A stretch of 48,916 nucleotides of DNA from Pseudomonadota bacterium (GCA_018242505.1 JAFEBU010000079.1:1-48916), one strand, 5' to 3'. Positions 8,604 through 16,889 are shown, counted from the stretch's first letter. Numbers and translations: made by a program. The notes: generated by a model not told the origin, from the letters alone.

Positions 8604-8965
8604 TTACTGTTGAGCCAAGGATTTGCCGCCCTTTTGACGGGAACGGGAGACGCGTCCACGCGGGCGTGCCCAGTTGATCTGACCGGCGAGGTTCAGCCGG
8701 TCGAGCATGTGCTGATGGATCTCGTCCCACAGCCCGGCAGCCTGCCAAGCTGGCAGCCGGCGCCAGCAGGTCATGCTGGAATAGCCCGCCACCTCGAACG
8801 GCAGCCGTTCCCACGGGATCGCCGCGTAGAGAACGAACAGGATGCCGACCCGCGCATCGCGGGGGCCTCGACCGCAGGACACCCGCCCTTCGGACGGGCC
8901 TCCCGAGCCGGCAGCAACGGCGTAATCTCGGCCCACAAATCATCCGGAAGACGTTCCTTCGTCAT
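8604..8965 (-). pseudogene. IS5-family transposase fragment, frameshifted
   Basis: Reading from 8965, the first frame gives MTKERLPDDLWAEITPLLP, the N-terminus of the IS5-group (DUF4096-type) transposases. The frame then changes near GRGPRDAR, and a second frame continues with the family block GILFVLYAAIPWERLPFEV, then SSMTCWRRLPAWQAAGLWDEIH, ending soon after NLAGQINWARPRG. The catalytic DDE core is missing altogether. No intact terminal inverted repeats are recognisable. It is therefore a dead 5' fragment of an insertion sequence just downstream of the tRNA, a sign that this interval has received mobile DNA. Confidence 0.85.
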
Positions 8966-8990
8966 CCCGACAAGCTCAAACCCGCATGGT

Positions 8991-9008
8991 TAACAAACAG
9001 TTTTGTTA
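8991..9008. promoter_or_regulatory. inverted repeat upstream of HxlR gene
   Basis: TAACAAA and TTTGTTA form a perfect 7-base inverted repeat around CAGT, about 135 bases upstream of the HxlR-type regulator start. Its symmetry and AT content suit a winged-helix dimer operator, but it also abuts the insertion-sequence remnant and could be part of an element end. The function is inferred only. Confidence 0.3.
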
Positions 9009-9143
9009 GGCGCTCTTAAGCCAAACAGGCCACATCACGAAACCCGCCTGCTGCAGGAGTTCCCTTCTCTGGAAACACTACACTTTCTGGACTAGAAGCG
9101 CCGTCCGGACCCGTTTCAGAATGCGTTTCTTTGGAGGGGTGTG

Positions 9144-9845
9144 ATGTCCGAGGGAACTTACGACAGCTTTTGTCCCGTTGCCAAAGCCTGCGATGTCATC
9201 GAACCGCGCTGGACGCTGCTGATCCTGTGCGAGCTCTGGCTCGGCACCCTGCGCTTCAACGAGATCCGCCGCGGTGTCCCCGGCATTTCCCCCACCCTCC
9301 TGTCGAAGCGCCTGAAGGACATGGAGCGCCGTGGCCTTGTTCGCCGCGCCGAAATCAACGGCGGTGAATTGGGCTATGAAACGACACCCCTCGCCAATGA
9401 ACTGCAGCCCGTTGTGAATGCCTTGGGCAAATGGGCGCATCGCAACCTCGACATGGACCTGTCGATCGATAAGCCCGATGCTCGTTTGCTGATGTGGAAA
9501 ATCCGCCGCAAGATCGACACCAATGCCTTCCCACGTCGAAAGACGACGGTGATCCGGTTCACCTATCCGGAACTGGCGGAAGAGCAACGGAACTATTGGC
9601 TCGTCGCGCGTCCAGGCCAGCCCGTCGATCTCTGCCTGCTCGACCCCGGCCACGAGGTCGATCTTTTCATCAGGGCCGACCTCAAGGCGATGACCTCGGC
9701 ATGGATGGGCTGGTCGAGCCTGCGCACCGAAATCGACGCCAACAGGATCGCCTTGGTTGGCGATCAAAAGCTGACCGCCACGCTGGAGAAATGGATGGTA
9801 CGCAGCATCTTCGCGACAGCGCCGAAACAGCAGGTCGCAGCCTGA
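9144..9845 (+). CDS. HxlR-family regulator with C-terminal SCP2-like domain
   Basis: A 233-aa protein. The N-terminal 100 residues are an HxlR winged helix: CPVAKACDVIEPRWTLLIL, then LRFNEIRRGVPGISPTLLSKRL and KDMERRGLVRR are the standard motifs. The C-terminal part (from about residue 125) with DLFIRADLKAMTSAWMG resembles the sterol-carrier SCP2 fold seen in a subset of HxlR proteins, perhaps a ligand-sensing module. The ATG at 9144 is chosen because GGAGG lies 6 bases upstream; a GTG at 9141 is too close. A methyltransferase gene follows after 104 bases on the same strand and is the likely target. It is intact although surrounded by decayed genes. Confidence 0.88.
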   Translation: MSEGTYDSFCPVAKACDVIEPRWTLLILCELWLGTLRFNEIRRGVPGISPTLLSKRLKDMERRGLVRRAEINGGELGYETTPLANELQPVVNALGKWAHRNLDMDLSIDKPDARLLMWKIRRKIDTNAFPRRKTTVIRFTYPELAEEQRNYWLVARPGQPVDLCLLDPGHEVDLFIRADLKAMTSAWMGWSSLRTEIDANRIALVGDQKLTATLEKWMVRSIFATAPKQQVAA

Positions 9846-9949
9846 ACCAGGCGCTTCACAAACTGTATCGGATCGCTCCATTTCCTGCACTAGCGGGCGA
9901 AATGAACCGGTGGATGATGGGCATGGTTCAACTATGAAGGAGACCGACC

Positions 9950-10789
9950 ATGGATGCCAGTTCACCTCCCATCCCCAATGCCAACAAGGCGCTCTGGGAA
10001 AAGGGTGATTTCACGCGCATCGCCGCGACGATGCGCGAGAGCGGCGAAGCCCTCGTCAAGTCGCTCGGCGTCGAGAAGGGCATGAGGGTGCTCGACCTCG
10101 GTTGTGGTGACGGTACGACGGCGATACCCGAAGCTCAGGCCGGCGCAGATGTATTGGGCGTGGACATCGCCAGAAATCTAGTTGCGGCAGGCAATGCCCG
10201 CGCCCAGGCCCTCCAGCTTCCCAACATCCGCTTCGAAGAGGGCGACGCGAGCAATCTACTCGATCTCGAAGACAAGAGTTTCGATCTCGTTGTCTCGATC
10301 TTCGGTGCCATGTTTGCGCCCAGGCCTTTCGACGTCGCCAGGGAAATGGTGCGCGTAACCAAGCCCGGCGGCCGGATCGTCATGGGCAACTGGATGCCCG
10401 GCGACCCCACCCTGGTAGCCCAGCTTCTCAGGATCAGCTCGGCCTATTCGCCGCCGCCGCCGGAAGGCTTCGTCAGCCCGATGACCTGGGGCGTGGAAAC
10501 CAATGTGATCGAACGCTTCGAGGCCGCCGGCGTTCCTCCCGCCAACGTCACCTGTGAGAAGGACACTTACGTGTTCAACTATGCGGGCTCGGCCTCGAAA
10601 TTCCTCGATCAGTTCCGCAATTTCTATGGTCCGACCATAAATGCCTTCGAGGCGGCGTCCAAGAGTGGCAAAGGCGAGCAATTGCAGAATGAGCTCGATC
10701 TGCTGTTCAACCGGCAGAACCAGGCCAGGACCAATGACGCGACGACGATCCCCGCCTCGTTTCTGCGGGCCACCGTCCGGGTGCCCTGA
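9950..10789 (+). CDS. class I SAM-dependent methyltransferase
   Basis: A 279-aa Rossmann-fold methyltransferase. Motif I is DLGCGDGTT at residues 49-57, the acidic ribose-binding position is in GVDIA (70-74), EEGDASNL is the adenine-binding loop, and FDLVVSIFGAMFAPRPFDVAREMVRVTKPGG is the motif IV-VI stretch common to the UbiE/arsenite-type methyltransferases. The substrate cannot be told; there is no Cys cluster as in arsenite methyltransferases. AAGGAG lies 8 bases ahead of the ATG. It lies downstream of the HxlR regulator and probably responds to it. Confidence 0.88.
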   Translation: MDASSPPIPNANKALWEKGDFTRIAATMRESGEALVKSLGVEKGMRVLDLGCGDGTTAIPEAQAGADVLGVDIARNLVAAGNARAQALQLPNIRFEEGDASNLLDLEDKSFDLVVSIFGAMFAPRPFDVAREMVRVTKPGGRIVMGNWMPGDPTLVAQLLRISSAYSPPPPEGFVSPMTWGVETNVIERFEAAGVPPANVTCEKDTYVFNYAGSASKFLDQFRNFYGPTINAFEAASKSGKGEQLQNELDLLFNRQNQARTNDATTIPASFLRATVRVP

Positions 10790-10799
10790 CCATCGGAAC

Positions 10800-10825
10800 A
10801 CCCCGCTCGGCAGGTCCGGCGGGGT
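10800..10825 (+). terminator. GC-rich hairpin after methyltransferase gene
   Basis: ACCCCGC (10800-10806) and GCGGGGT (10819-10825) can form a 7-bp stem around a 12-base loop starting 11 bases after the methyltransferase stop codon. No T-run follows, so if it ends transcription it does so weakly or with help from Rho. Confidence 0.35.
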
Positions 10826-10888
10826 AGAAACTCTGGGGCATGGCAAGGTCGCAGAAAGTGCAAAAAAGACTTGGGTCGAGTGCCGAAG

Positions 10889-11083
10889 TCAGCTCCTCAT
10901 AGGTCCCTGAGAAATAGGCCACGTTGTGCCGAGGGCGTTTCTCAGGGCATCCGCCAGCGCGCGTGCCTGTTCGGCATCGCGGCCGAAGAGCACGAACCAT
11001 GCGGCCATAGACCGGCAGCCCTCGCCCGAACAAACCGCCGCAACAACGCACTCCCCAAGATCATTGGAAAGAGGTGCCGTCAT
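10889..11083 (-). CDS. possible small hypothetical protein, perhaps frameshifted
   Basis: An open frame of 64 codons starts with MTAPLSNDLGE, and GGAGG stands 10 bases before the ATG. It has plausible coding character (MAAWFVLFGRDAEQARALADALRN). Just before its end at about 10925, the neighbouring frame continues with plausible coding sequence (NVAYFSGTYEELTSALDPS), which suggests a single-base frameshift in an older gene of some 95 codons. I do not recognise the family. It converges on the methyltransferase gene and lies in the decaying zone, so it may be a pseudogene. Confidence 0.3.
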   Translation of the reverse strand: MTAPLSNDLGECVVAAVCSGEGCRSMAAWFVLFGRDAEQARALADALRNALGTTWPISQGPMRS

Positions 11084-11607
11084 CAGATGTTGGCCTCCAG
11101 TCCGGCCAACATCTTGAATCACAGAAACAGCCACAAGGAACCCAGGCGATTCAATCAACCAGTGAACACCTATTTCTAGAACTGAGTGGTGGAAACGAGC
11201 CGGTCATGACGACACATGTTGCACAGAGCGATATCAGATTCGATGGCGTAGCATAGATAGTCGGCCATTCGGGCGTCGCCGACGCCTACTTTTTGGAGAC
11301 TATGCCTGAACCCGGAGCGTCTCCTTCGCATCCAAAGCGGAAACGCTCCGCCGAGCACCAGCTGTTGGATCTGCGCTTGCCGGATACCCGCAGCCAGATG
11401 CCGCCGGATATCCCCATGAAGCAATTTTTCCAACAAACTTATGAGTCCAGCATCAAGGTTCAATTAGGAGGGCTATAGAGTAAAATTCGTGCCCATCGCT
11501 ATCCCGCATGTCCCGCCAAACATCGCCGATTGCCCTCCACAGCCCGCTGTCACTATCGGGATATCGTCGACCAACAGAGAGCCATCCTGGCGAACGAGCG
11601 GGCTTCA
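11084..11607. other. 524 bases without a supported gene
   Basis: Several short open frames exist on both strands, none with a convincing ribosome-binding site or recognisable domain. A minus-strand frame around 11470-11600 reads VWRDMRDSDGHEFYS, which has some protein character and may be a relic. A GGAGCGT/ACGCTCC inverted pair near 11310-11345 could form a weak hairpin. I interpret the stretch as eroded coding DNA. Confidence 0.4.
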
Positions 11608-11916
11608 CTAGCCGCAAGCTGCGCGAATGATCTTGCCCGTTCTCGGGTCGGTTTCGACCGTCACCCGCTCCCGACGATAATCCATTGTCACACCCTGGCC
11701 GGGCGCGATCTGGCGCACGATCGTTGCGCCGGTCATCCGCATTGCTTGTTCGTCGGTCAGGCGATCCATGCCCGTCAATGCCTCGGCGGCGGCGGCGCGG
11801 CAGATGCCCGAAGCGGCCCTGCCTCCGACTCGGCTCGCGTCCGTCTGGCAGGCGGCAACGGTCGTGGCCGCAAGCGCAAGCGTTGCGGCAAAAATCAGTT
11901 TCGCTTTTATCTTTAA
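11608..11916 (-). CDS. I78-family peptidase-inhibitor-like lipoprotein, start codon unresolved
   Basis: The minus-strand frame ending at the TAG at 11608-11610 encodes a signal-peptide-like segment KLIFAATLALAATTVAAC, with a lipobox VAAC, then a domain typical of I78 inhibitors: ICRAAAAEALTG, GATIVRQIAPGQGVTMDYR, RVTVETDPRTGKIIRAACG. The two Cys flanking the domain fit the family disulfide. Known members inhibit serine peptidases. AAAGGAG is present at 11920-11926, but the codons that follow are CGG TTA AAG ATA AAA, with no ATG, GTG or TTG before the mature domain. Either a non-canonical start such as ATA is used, a base is missing in the sequence, or the gene has recently lost its start. The family is fairly sure, function is not. 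Confidence 0.6.
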   Translation of the reverse strand, partial: LKIKAKLIFAATLALAATTVAACQTDASRVGGRAASGICRAAAAEALTGMDRLTDEQAMRMTGATIVRQIAPGQGVTMDYRRERVTVETDPRTGKIIRAACG

Positions 11917-11934
11917 CCGCTCCTTTACCGGTCA

Positions 11935-12604
11935 TCATAGCATAGCGACGATCTTCCCGGCAGTTGTCTTGGTTGAGAAAGGATTTTGTCCGCTAATCAG
12001 ACACCCGTCCGCCATGGTGCAGGGCGGAAACAGTAGAAGCGTCTTTTCGGACCGCACACCGTGTCGTTTCATTCCGACCTCGGCATTGTGGGGCACTTTG
12101 CGGGCGACTCTCGCCACGATTCTTCTGATCAGGCGCCCTGGTGACCCGCCGGCCAGCCACCAGCAGCGTTCCATTGGGGAGCCTGACGTTGGGAAGACCA
12201 CAACAGACCGACGACACGAGGCCGTCCCGCTCCCAGACGGGGCGTGCAAGCTGCTGCAAGCCGTCGTCATACGGAAATCCCACATCACCGCATGACCGCC
12301 GGTGAAACAGATCGCGTCGAATCTGGCCGAGTTGATCTCGTCCGGTCGCGGCCGTCTCAGACCGAAGCGCCGTGCGCAGGATCCTCCGTCACGCCTTCGC
12401 CAACGCGTCGGGCAGTGGCCCTTTCAGCGCGCGCGGTTGGAGCGGCGATTTTCCTGCCTTGAGGTTGACGATTCGCTGCTCACATCCTTGTGCTTCGAAG
12501 ATATCGTCGGCGTGCGGCAACTCGGAAAGCTACAGGCAAGTCGGCTCGGCCGGATTGTCATAATGGGCAATGCTCGTGACCACGCGGAGAATGCGTTTGA
12601 TCAT
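11935..12604 (-). pseudogene. DJ-1/PfpI (type 1 glutamine amidotransferase-like) gene, broken
   Basis: Starting at the ATG at 12602-12604, the frame gives MIKRILRVVTSIAHYDNPAEP and then a TAG at codon 25. Similarity resumes with LSELPHADDIFEAQG and RALKGPLPDALAKA followed by a TGA. Later pieces lie in two other frames: ARPVWERDGLVSSVC with PNVRLPNGTLLVAGRRVT, and the C-terminus MADGCLISGQNPFSTK to the stop at 11935. Together these are the ordered blocks of the Hsp31/ThiJ-PfpI family. The nucleophile elbow, normally a Cys followed by His-Gly-Pro, is shortened to VCCGL. At least two nonsense codons and two frame changes make it nonfunctional. Confidence 0.82.
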
Positions 12605-12629
12605 TCAAGCGCCTCTTCTCTTGCGGCAC

Positions 12630-12887
12630 TCATGACAGACGTTTCGACCGCCACAGCCCATGCTTGTCTCGGGCAAGCTCCCAGGTCCGCGCCGACACGA
12701 GCGTGCCCTTGGCCGTGCGATAGTCGGGGACGGAGAGCCGGATGGCATCACCATAGGCCTGCCATTCCGCGATGACGGTGACGCCGTCACCAAACTCGAC
12801 CATGCATTCCGGTCCTGCTTTTCCGTCATCATCGACGGTGACGCGTCCGCCTCGGAATGCATGGCTGTGAGAGAATACGAAACGCAT
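12630..12887 (-). CDS. small hypothetical protein
   Basis: An 85-codon frame with high GC at third positions, as in the surrounding real genes. The protein begins MRFVFSHSHAFRGGRVTVD and contains FGDGVTVIAEWQAYGDAIRL and KGTLVSARTWELARDKHG, an all-beta-looking pattern with no signal peptide, membrane segment or known motif. It ends 25 bases before the start of the broken DJ-1/PfpI gene and may have been cotranscribed with it. A GGAG lies 13 bases before the ATG, rather far. I do not recognise the family. Confidence 0.5.
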   Translation of the reverse strand: MRFVFSHSHAFRGGRVTVDDDGKAGPECMVEFGDGVTVIAEWQAYGDAIRLSVPDYRTAKGTLVSARTWELARDKHGLWRSKRLS

Positions 12888-13090
12888 TTGGCGGCACCGT
12901 CTCCATCATGTTCGGCAGCCCGCGCTACCTCTGCGCTCTGCACATGGAGGACTACGTGATGCCGTCATTATGTGGAGTATTCTTGTTGTCAGTCCATAGT
13001 GGAGCGACGTGCCTTGCTTGAAGGAAACAGCCAAATGCAAACGACAACTGGCGCTTCGGGGTAGATCGGATACGAGCTGGCCGTCGGGTC

Positions 13091-13213
13091 TCAAGCGCGA
13101 CTTTCAAAATTGGCGGTCTTTGGGAAAGTATCGATGAAATGGGCCTTTCCTGGCGATATCCCGCCAAGGACTGCGCCGGCAACCGCCGGTCCCCGGGGAA
13201 CCTTTCGCGCCAT
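13091..13213 (-). CDS. possible 40-aa ORF with strong ribosome-binding site
   Basis: GGAGG (13220-13224) is placed 6 bases before an ATG at 13211-13213, and the frame runs 40 codons (MARKVPRGPAVAGAVLGG at the start) to a TGA at 13091. It begins 23 bases after the stop of the TPR gene on the same strand. The composition is basic then Gly/Ala-rich, with no known motif. The ribosome-binding site is the only strong argument; it may be a truncated remnant of a longer gene. Confidence 0.3.
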   Translation of the reverse strand: MARKVPRGPAVAGAVLGGISPGKAHFIDTFPKTANFESRA

Positions 13214-13236
13214 GACTGGCCTCCATGGCGGTCGTC

Positions 13237-15738
13237 TCAGTTGAACGAGACACCGAATCTCATGAAGTCGCGAGCGACCCCAGGGGCGAGCTTGGTTGCG
13301 GCCGCCATGTCGGCATCGCCGCCGACCTTGTCACCGCTTTTCGCCTTGGCAAGGCCGCGTCCGTAGAGTGCGCGCGCGTGGTTGGGATCGGCCTGCAAGG
13401 CAATGCCATATTCGGCGATCGCCTTCGCGAAGTCGCCGAGCTTCAGGTAAACGAAGGCGCGGGTGTCGCGGGCCTCGAGGCTTGCCGGCTGCAGCTTGAG
13501 CGCCTGATCGCAATCGCCAATCGCATCGGCCAGATCCTTGCCGACGACGGCGCGGGTGAGACAGCGGTTGCTGTAGGCGACAGCAAGATCGGGGTCGCGC
13601 TTGATCGCTTCGCTATAGTCGGTAATGGCCTTGTCAAACTGCCCTTTGGCAAAATAGGAAAAGCCGCGATTGTAGTAGGCTGCCGATGCCGTCGGGACGA
13701 GGGCGACGACCCGATCGAGATCGGCAATCGCCTTGTCCTGCTCCCCCAACTGCGCATAGACCCCGGCACGGTAGAGATAGGCTTCCGCTCCTTTGGGCTC
13801 GAGCCGAATAGCCGCGCCGAGGTCGGCCAGGGCACGGTCCTTATTGCCACGCAGCGCGTGGAGGATGCCGCGATAGTAGTAGGCCTTGGCGAAGTTTGGG
13901 GCGACCTCGATCGCGCGGTCGAGATCGGCAAATGCCTTGGCGAAGTCGTCCTTCACACCATAGACCACGCCACGCTGCGTCAGCGCGTCGGTATTGTCGG
14001 GCGCCAGCTTCAGCACCGTCGTGAAATCGGCGAGCGCGCCATCGAAATCGCCCCGTCGCGTATATTCGATGATGCCGCGATCGAGATACGCCGTGATGTA
14101 TTTCGGATCGAGCTCGATCGACTTCGTATAGTCGGCGAAGGCTTTGTCCGGCGCGTTCCGGGTATGGTAGGCAAAACCGCGCTGGAAGTACGCGAAGGCA
14201 TAGGTCGGATCGAGGCGAAGGCCCTCGTCGAAATCGGCGATGGCGCGCTTGTACTCCCGACGGAACAGATAGACGCCCCCGCGTGCGACGAAAGCCAGGT
14301 GCTCTCTGGGGTTGAGCCGAATCGACTCATTGAAATCGGCCAGGGCGAGATCGTAATCGCCTTTTACGACGTAGGCCGTTCCCCGCAGGTAGTGCGCGTC
14401 TGCAACCTGTGTCCAATGGCGAACTGCGTCAGGATCAGTTGAGCCGAACTTCAGAACGTTACCGGTCGACAGCCCGAGGCGCAGTGCTTCGCTGAAATCG
14501 GCTATTGCCTTGTCAGGCTCGCCCTTTTCGCGCCAGCACGCCCCTCGGTTCATCAGCGCATTGGTCTCTTTCGGATTAATCCGCAGCGCTTCGGTGAAAT
14601 CCTGTATGGCGAGGTCGCAGTTGTGTTTTTTCGAGGAGTAGACGATGCCGCGATTGATCAGTGGATCGACGTCGCGCGGGTTGATGCGGTGCGCTTCGGT
14701 GTAGTCGGCGATAGCCTTGTCAGGTTCGTCGACCGAATAATAGGCGATTCCGCGATGGAGATAGGTAAACGCGTCACGCGGTGCAAGCCGCAGCGCCTCG
14801 CTGAAGTCGGCGATGGCCGGCTGGAAGTCCTCTCTGTAGATATACGCCGAGGCTCGCCCGACGAAAGGCGCCGCGGTGGCGGGGTTGATACGGATCGCCG
14901 TCGAGAAATCGGTCACTGCCTTGTCGAGGATCGATTTTGCCTGCTCCGGATCCTTGCCAGCCCGGTCCAGCAGGACGAGGCCGCGTTGGGAGTAGGCATC
15001 GGCAAGCAGGGCGGCGACCCGCAGCTTCTTAAAGAAAGCGGCGTTTGGGATTGTACCGGCCTCAAACGTGCTGGCTGGGCGAACTGGTGCCGGATCGGCT
15101 GGCAGGCAACCGATCGCCGAGGTGAAGTCCGCGATTGCTTGATCGGGATTGCCCTTGCGCTTGTAGGCCAGGCCGCGATTGATCCAGGCCTCGACCTCGC
15201 AATGACTGAGCTTGATCGCTGAGTCGAAATCGTGGACGGCGCCTTCGGCGTTGTCCTTCCTGGTGTAGAGGACGATGCCGCGATTGACATAGGAATAGGG
15301 TTCGTTCGGCGATATGCGGATCGCATCGCTGTAATCGATGATCGCCTGATCGGCATCGCCCATCGTTTGATAGATCAGGCCGCGCTGAAACAGGAGCGCG
15401 GCGCTGGGCGCCGACCCGCGGATGGCATTGGAGATCAACTCCAGCGCTTGCTTGTAATCGGCCTGCGATTCCGTCTGGCTGCCTATGCCGGCCGACGCGG
15501 CGCCTCGGTTGAAATAGGCCCATGCCAGGAGGGCACCGGTCAGCTCATCCTTCTTGATGGTTTCCGTGCAGACCTTGATCTTCTGCTGAGGCGGCAGACC
15601 GTACTTCGCATAGCAGGCCACCGCCTCGGGAGAAAGCTTCGCTGTGGTTGGAGAAGCAGGCTGCGCCGAGCTGTCGGCCCAGGCGGCGATCGAGAGGGTC
15701 AATGCGCCCAAGACGACCCGAATTGCCGATCGACTCAT
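13237..15738 (-). CDS. periplasmic TPR-repeat protein, 833 aa
   Basis: A signal peptide (residues 1 to about 26, ALTLSIAAWADSSA) is followed by a short Cys-containing segment (AVACYAKYG, KIKVCTETIKK), then almost the entire protein is tandem tetratricopeptide repeats of about 34 residues with the recurrent pattern YFNRG, AIADY(S/T)EAI and LDP. I count roughly twenty units. The repeats are superhelical protein-binding scaffolds. Some units are interrupted by insertions (for example around DPAPVRPAS). No enzymatic domain is visible. It stands alone between the decayed region and a divergent Bug-type binding protein gene, with which it shares a 164-base upstream region. The partner is unknown. 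Confidence 0.88.
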   Translation of the reverse strand: MSRSAIRVVLGALTLSIAAWADSSAQPASPTTAKLSPEAVACYAKYGLPPQQKIKVCTETIKKDELTGALLAWAYFNRGAASAGIGSQTESQADYKQALELISNAIRGSAPSAALLFQRGLIYQTMGDADQAIIDYSDAIRISPNEPYSYVNRGIVLYTRKDNAEGAVHDFDSAIKLSHCEVEAWINRGLAYKRKGNPDQAIADFTSAIGCLPADPAPVRPASTFEAGTIPNAAFFKKLRVAALLADAYSQRGLVLLDRAGKDPEQAKSILDKAVTDFSTAIRINPATAAPFVGRASAYIYREDFQPAIADFSEALRLAPRDAFTYLHRGIAYYSVDEPDKAIADYTEAHRINPRDVDPLINRGIVYSSKKHNCDLAIQDFTEALRINPKETNALMNRGACWREKGEPDKAIADFSEALRLGLSTGNVLKFGSTDPDAVRHWTQVADAHYLRGTAYVVKGDYDLALADFNESIRLNPREHLAFVARGGVYLFRREYKRAIADFDEGLRLDPTYAFAYFQRGFAYHTRNAPDKAFADYTKSIELDPKYITAYLDRGIIEYTRRGDFDGALADFTTVLKLAPDNTDALTQRGVVYGVKDDFAKAFADLDRAIEVAPNFAKAYYYRGILHALRGNKDRALADLGAAIRLEPKGAEAYLYRAGVYAQLGEQDKAIADLDRVVALVPTASAAYYNRGFSYFAKGQFDKAITDYSEAIKRDPDLAVAYSNRCLTRAVVGKDLADAIGDCDQALKLQPASLEARDTRAFVYLKLGDFAKAIAEYGIALQADPNHARALYGRGLAKAKSGDKVGGDADMAAATKLAPGVARDFMRFGVSFN

Positions 15739-15902
15739 CCTGACGTCTAGCCTTATCTGTTGCGGTTCACAGTTTGCATTGCCCCAAACATATCATTGTT
15801 CATGGCTGATCCCTAAAAATTTCCATCGGCACTGCGACAATCTGCAGGCAAGCTCGACACGATCCGGCTAATTTCGTTGACTGGATGAGGGAGGAACGAA
15901 GT

Positions 15903-16889
15903 GTGACAATTGATGGAAAACTGGGCCGCCGCGGGGTGCTGGCGGGTATTGTCGGCGCGATCTCGGCGCCGGCGATCGTTCGTGCCGAAGGTGAGTATCC
16001 GAGCCGCCCGGTGCGCTACATCAATCCGTTTCCAGCCGGCGGACCGACCGACACTCTATCCCGCATCTTCTGTGGCAGGATGAGCGAACTGACCGGTCAG
16101 CAATGGGTGGTCGAGAATCGCGGCGGTTCCGGCGGCAACGTTGGCGTCGATGTGCTCGCGAAATCGGAACCCGATGGCTATACGCTCGGCCTGGGTGGCA
16201 TCTCCAGTCACGCGATCGCACCGACGCTTTATGCCAGGCTGCCCTTCGACCCGCGCAAAGACTTCACCTTTGTCTCGACGATGTGGTGGCTGCCCAACCT
16301 TCTGGCTGTCAATCTCGATGTACCGGCGAAAAACACGAGCGAGCTGATCGAGCTCACGCGAGCCAATCCCGGTAAATATACCTATGGATCGGCAGGAGCC
16401 GGCACGACGCTGCATCTCTCGGGCGAGCTATTCAAGATGCTGGCGAAGGTCGACATCCTCCATGTCCCCTATCGCGGTGCGGCGCCGGCGATGCAGGATC
16501 TTTTGGCCGGCCAGATCCAGATGATGTTCGACAACATTCCGGGCACGCTGACGCAATCGCGTGCCGGCAAGGTGCGGCCGATCGCGGTGACGTCGGCCAA
16601 GCGAACGACAGTCGCGCCGGATATTCCGGCACTCGCCGAGACGCTGCCGGGGTTCGATATCGTCTCCTGGACGACGCTCACCGGTCCCGCGAACCTTCCG
16701 CCAAAAGTGGTCGAGCGCCTCTCGGCATTGTCGCAGAAAGCACTGGAAAGCGCGGACGTGAAGGCGAAGTTCGCCGATCTGGGCGCAACGGCATGGTGGA
16801 ACTCGCCGTCCGATACACTCTCCTATCGCGACAACGAGCAGGCGAGACTCGCCCCCATCATCCGCGCTTCCGGCGCCCGTGTTGATTAG
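15903..16889 (+). CDS. Bug/TctC-family tripartite tricarboxylate transporter substrate-binding protein
   Basis: About 328 aa, with a twin-arginine-like signal (GRRGVLAGIVGAISAPAIV) and the Bug family blocks YPSRPVRYINPFPAGGPTDTL, GNVGVDVLAKSEPDGYTL, GAGTTLHLSGELFK and VPYRGAAPAMQDLLAGQIQ. Such proteins bind small carboxylates in the periplasm; many are orphans without TctA/TctB permeases, as here. The GTG at 15903 is preferred, since GGGAGG ends about 9 bases before it; an ATG at 15885 would leave the Shine-Dalgarno inside the gene. The following TPP enzyme begins 16 bases after the stop, so the ligand may be its substrate or a related 2-oxoacid. Confidence 0.9.
   Translation: MTIDGKLGRRGVLAGIVGAISAPAIVRAEGEYPSRPVRYINPFPAGGPTDTLSRIFCGRMSELTGQQWVVENRGGSGGNVGVDVLAKSEPDGYTLGLGGISSHAIAPTLYARLPFDPRKDFTFVSTMWWLPNLLAVNLDVPAKNTSELIELTRANPGKYTYGSAGAGTTLHLSGELFKMLAKVDILHVPYRGAAPAMQDLLAGQIQMMFDNIPGTLTQSRAGKVRPIAVTSAKRTTVAPDIPALAETLPGFDIVSWTTLTGPANLPPKVVERLSALSQKALESADVKAKFADLGATAWWNSPSDTLSYRDNEQARLAPIIRASGARVD

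Noticed and set aside
13237..15738. Tandem DNA repeats or CRISPR-like array in the TPR gene
   Set aside because: The periodicity is at protein level (about 102 bases per unit) with divergent DNA, as expected for TPR repeats.
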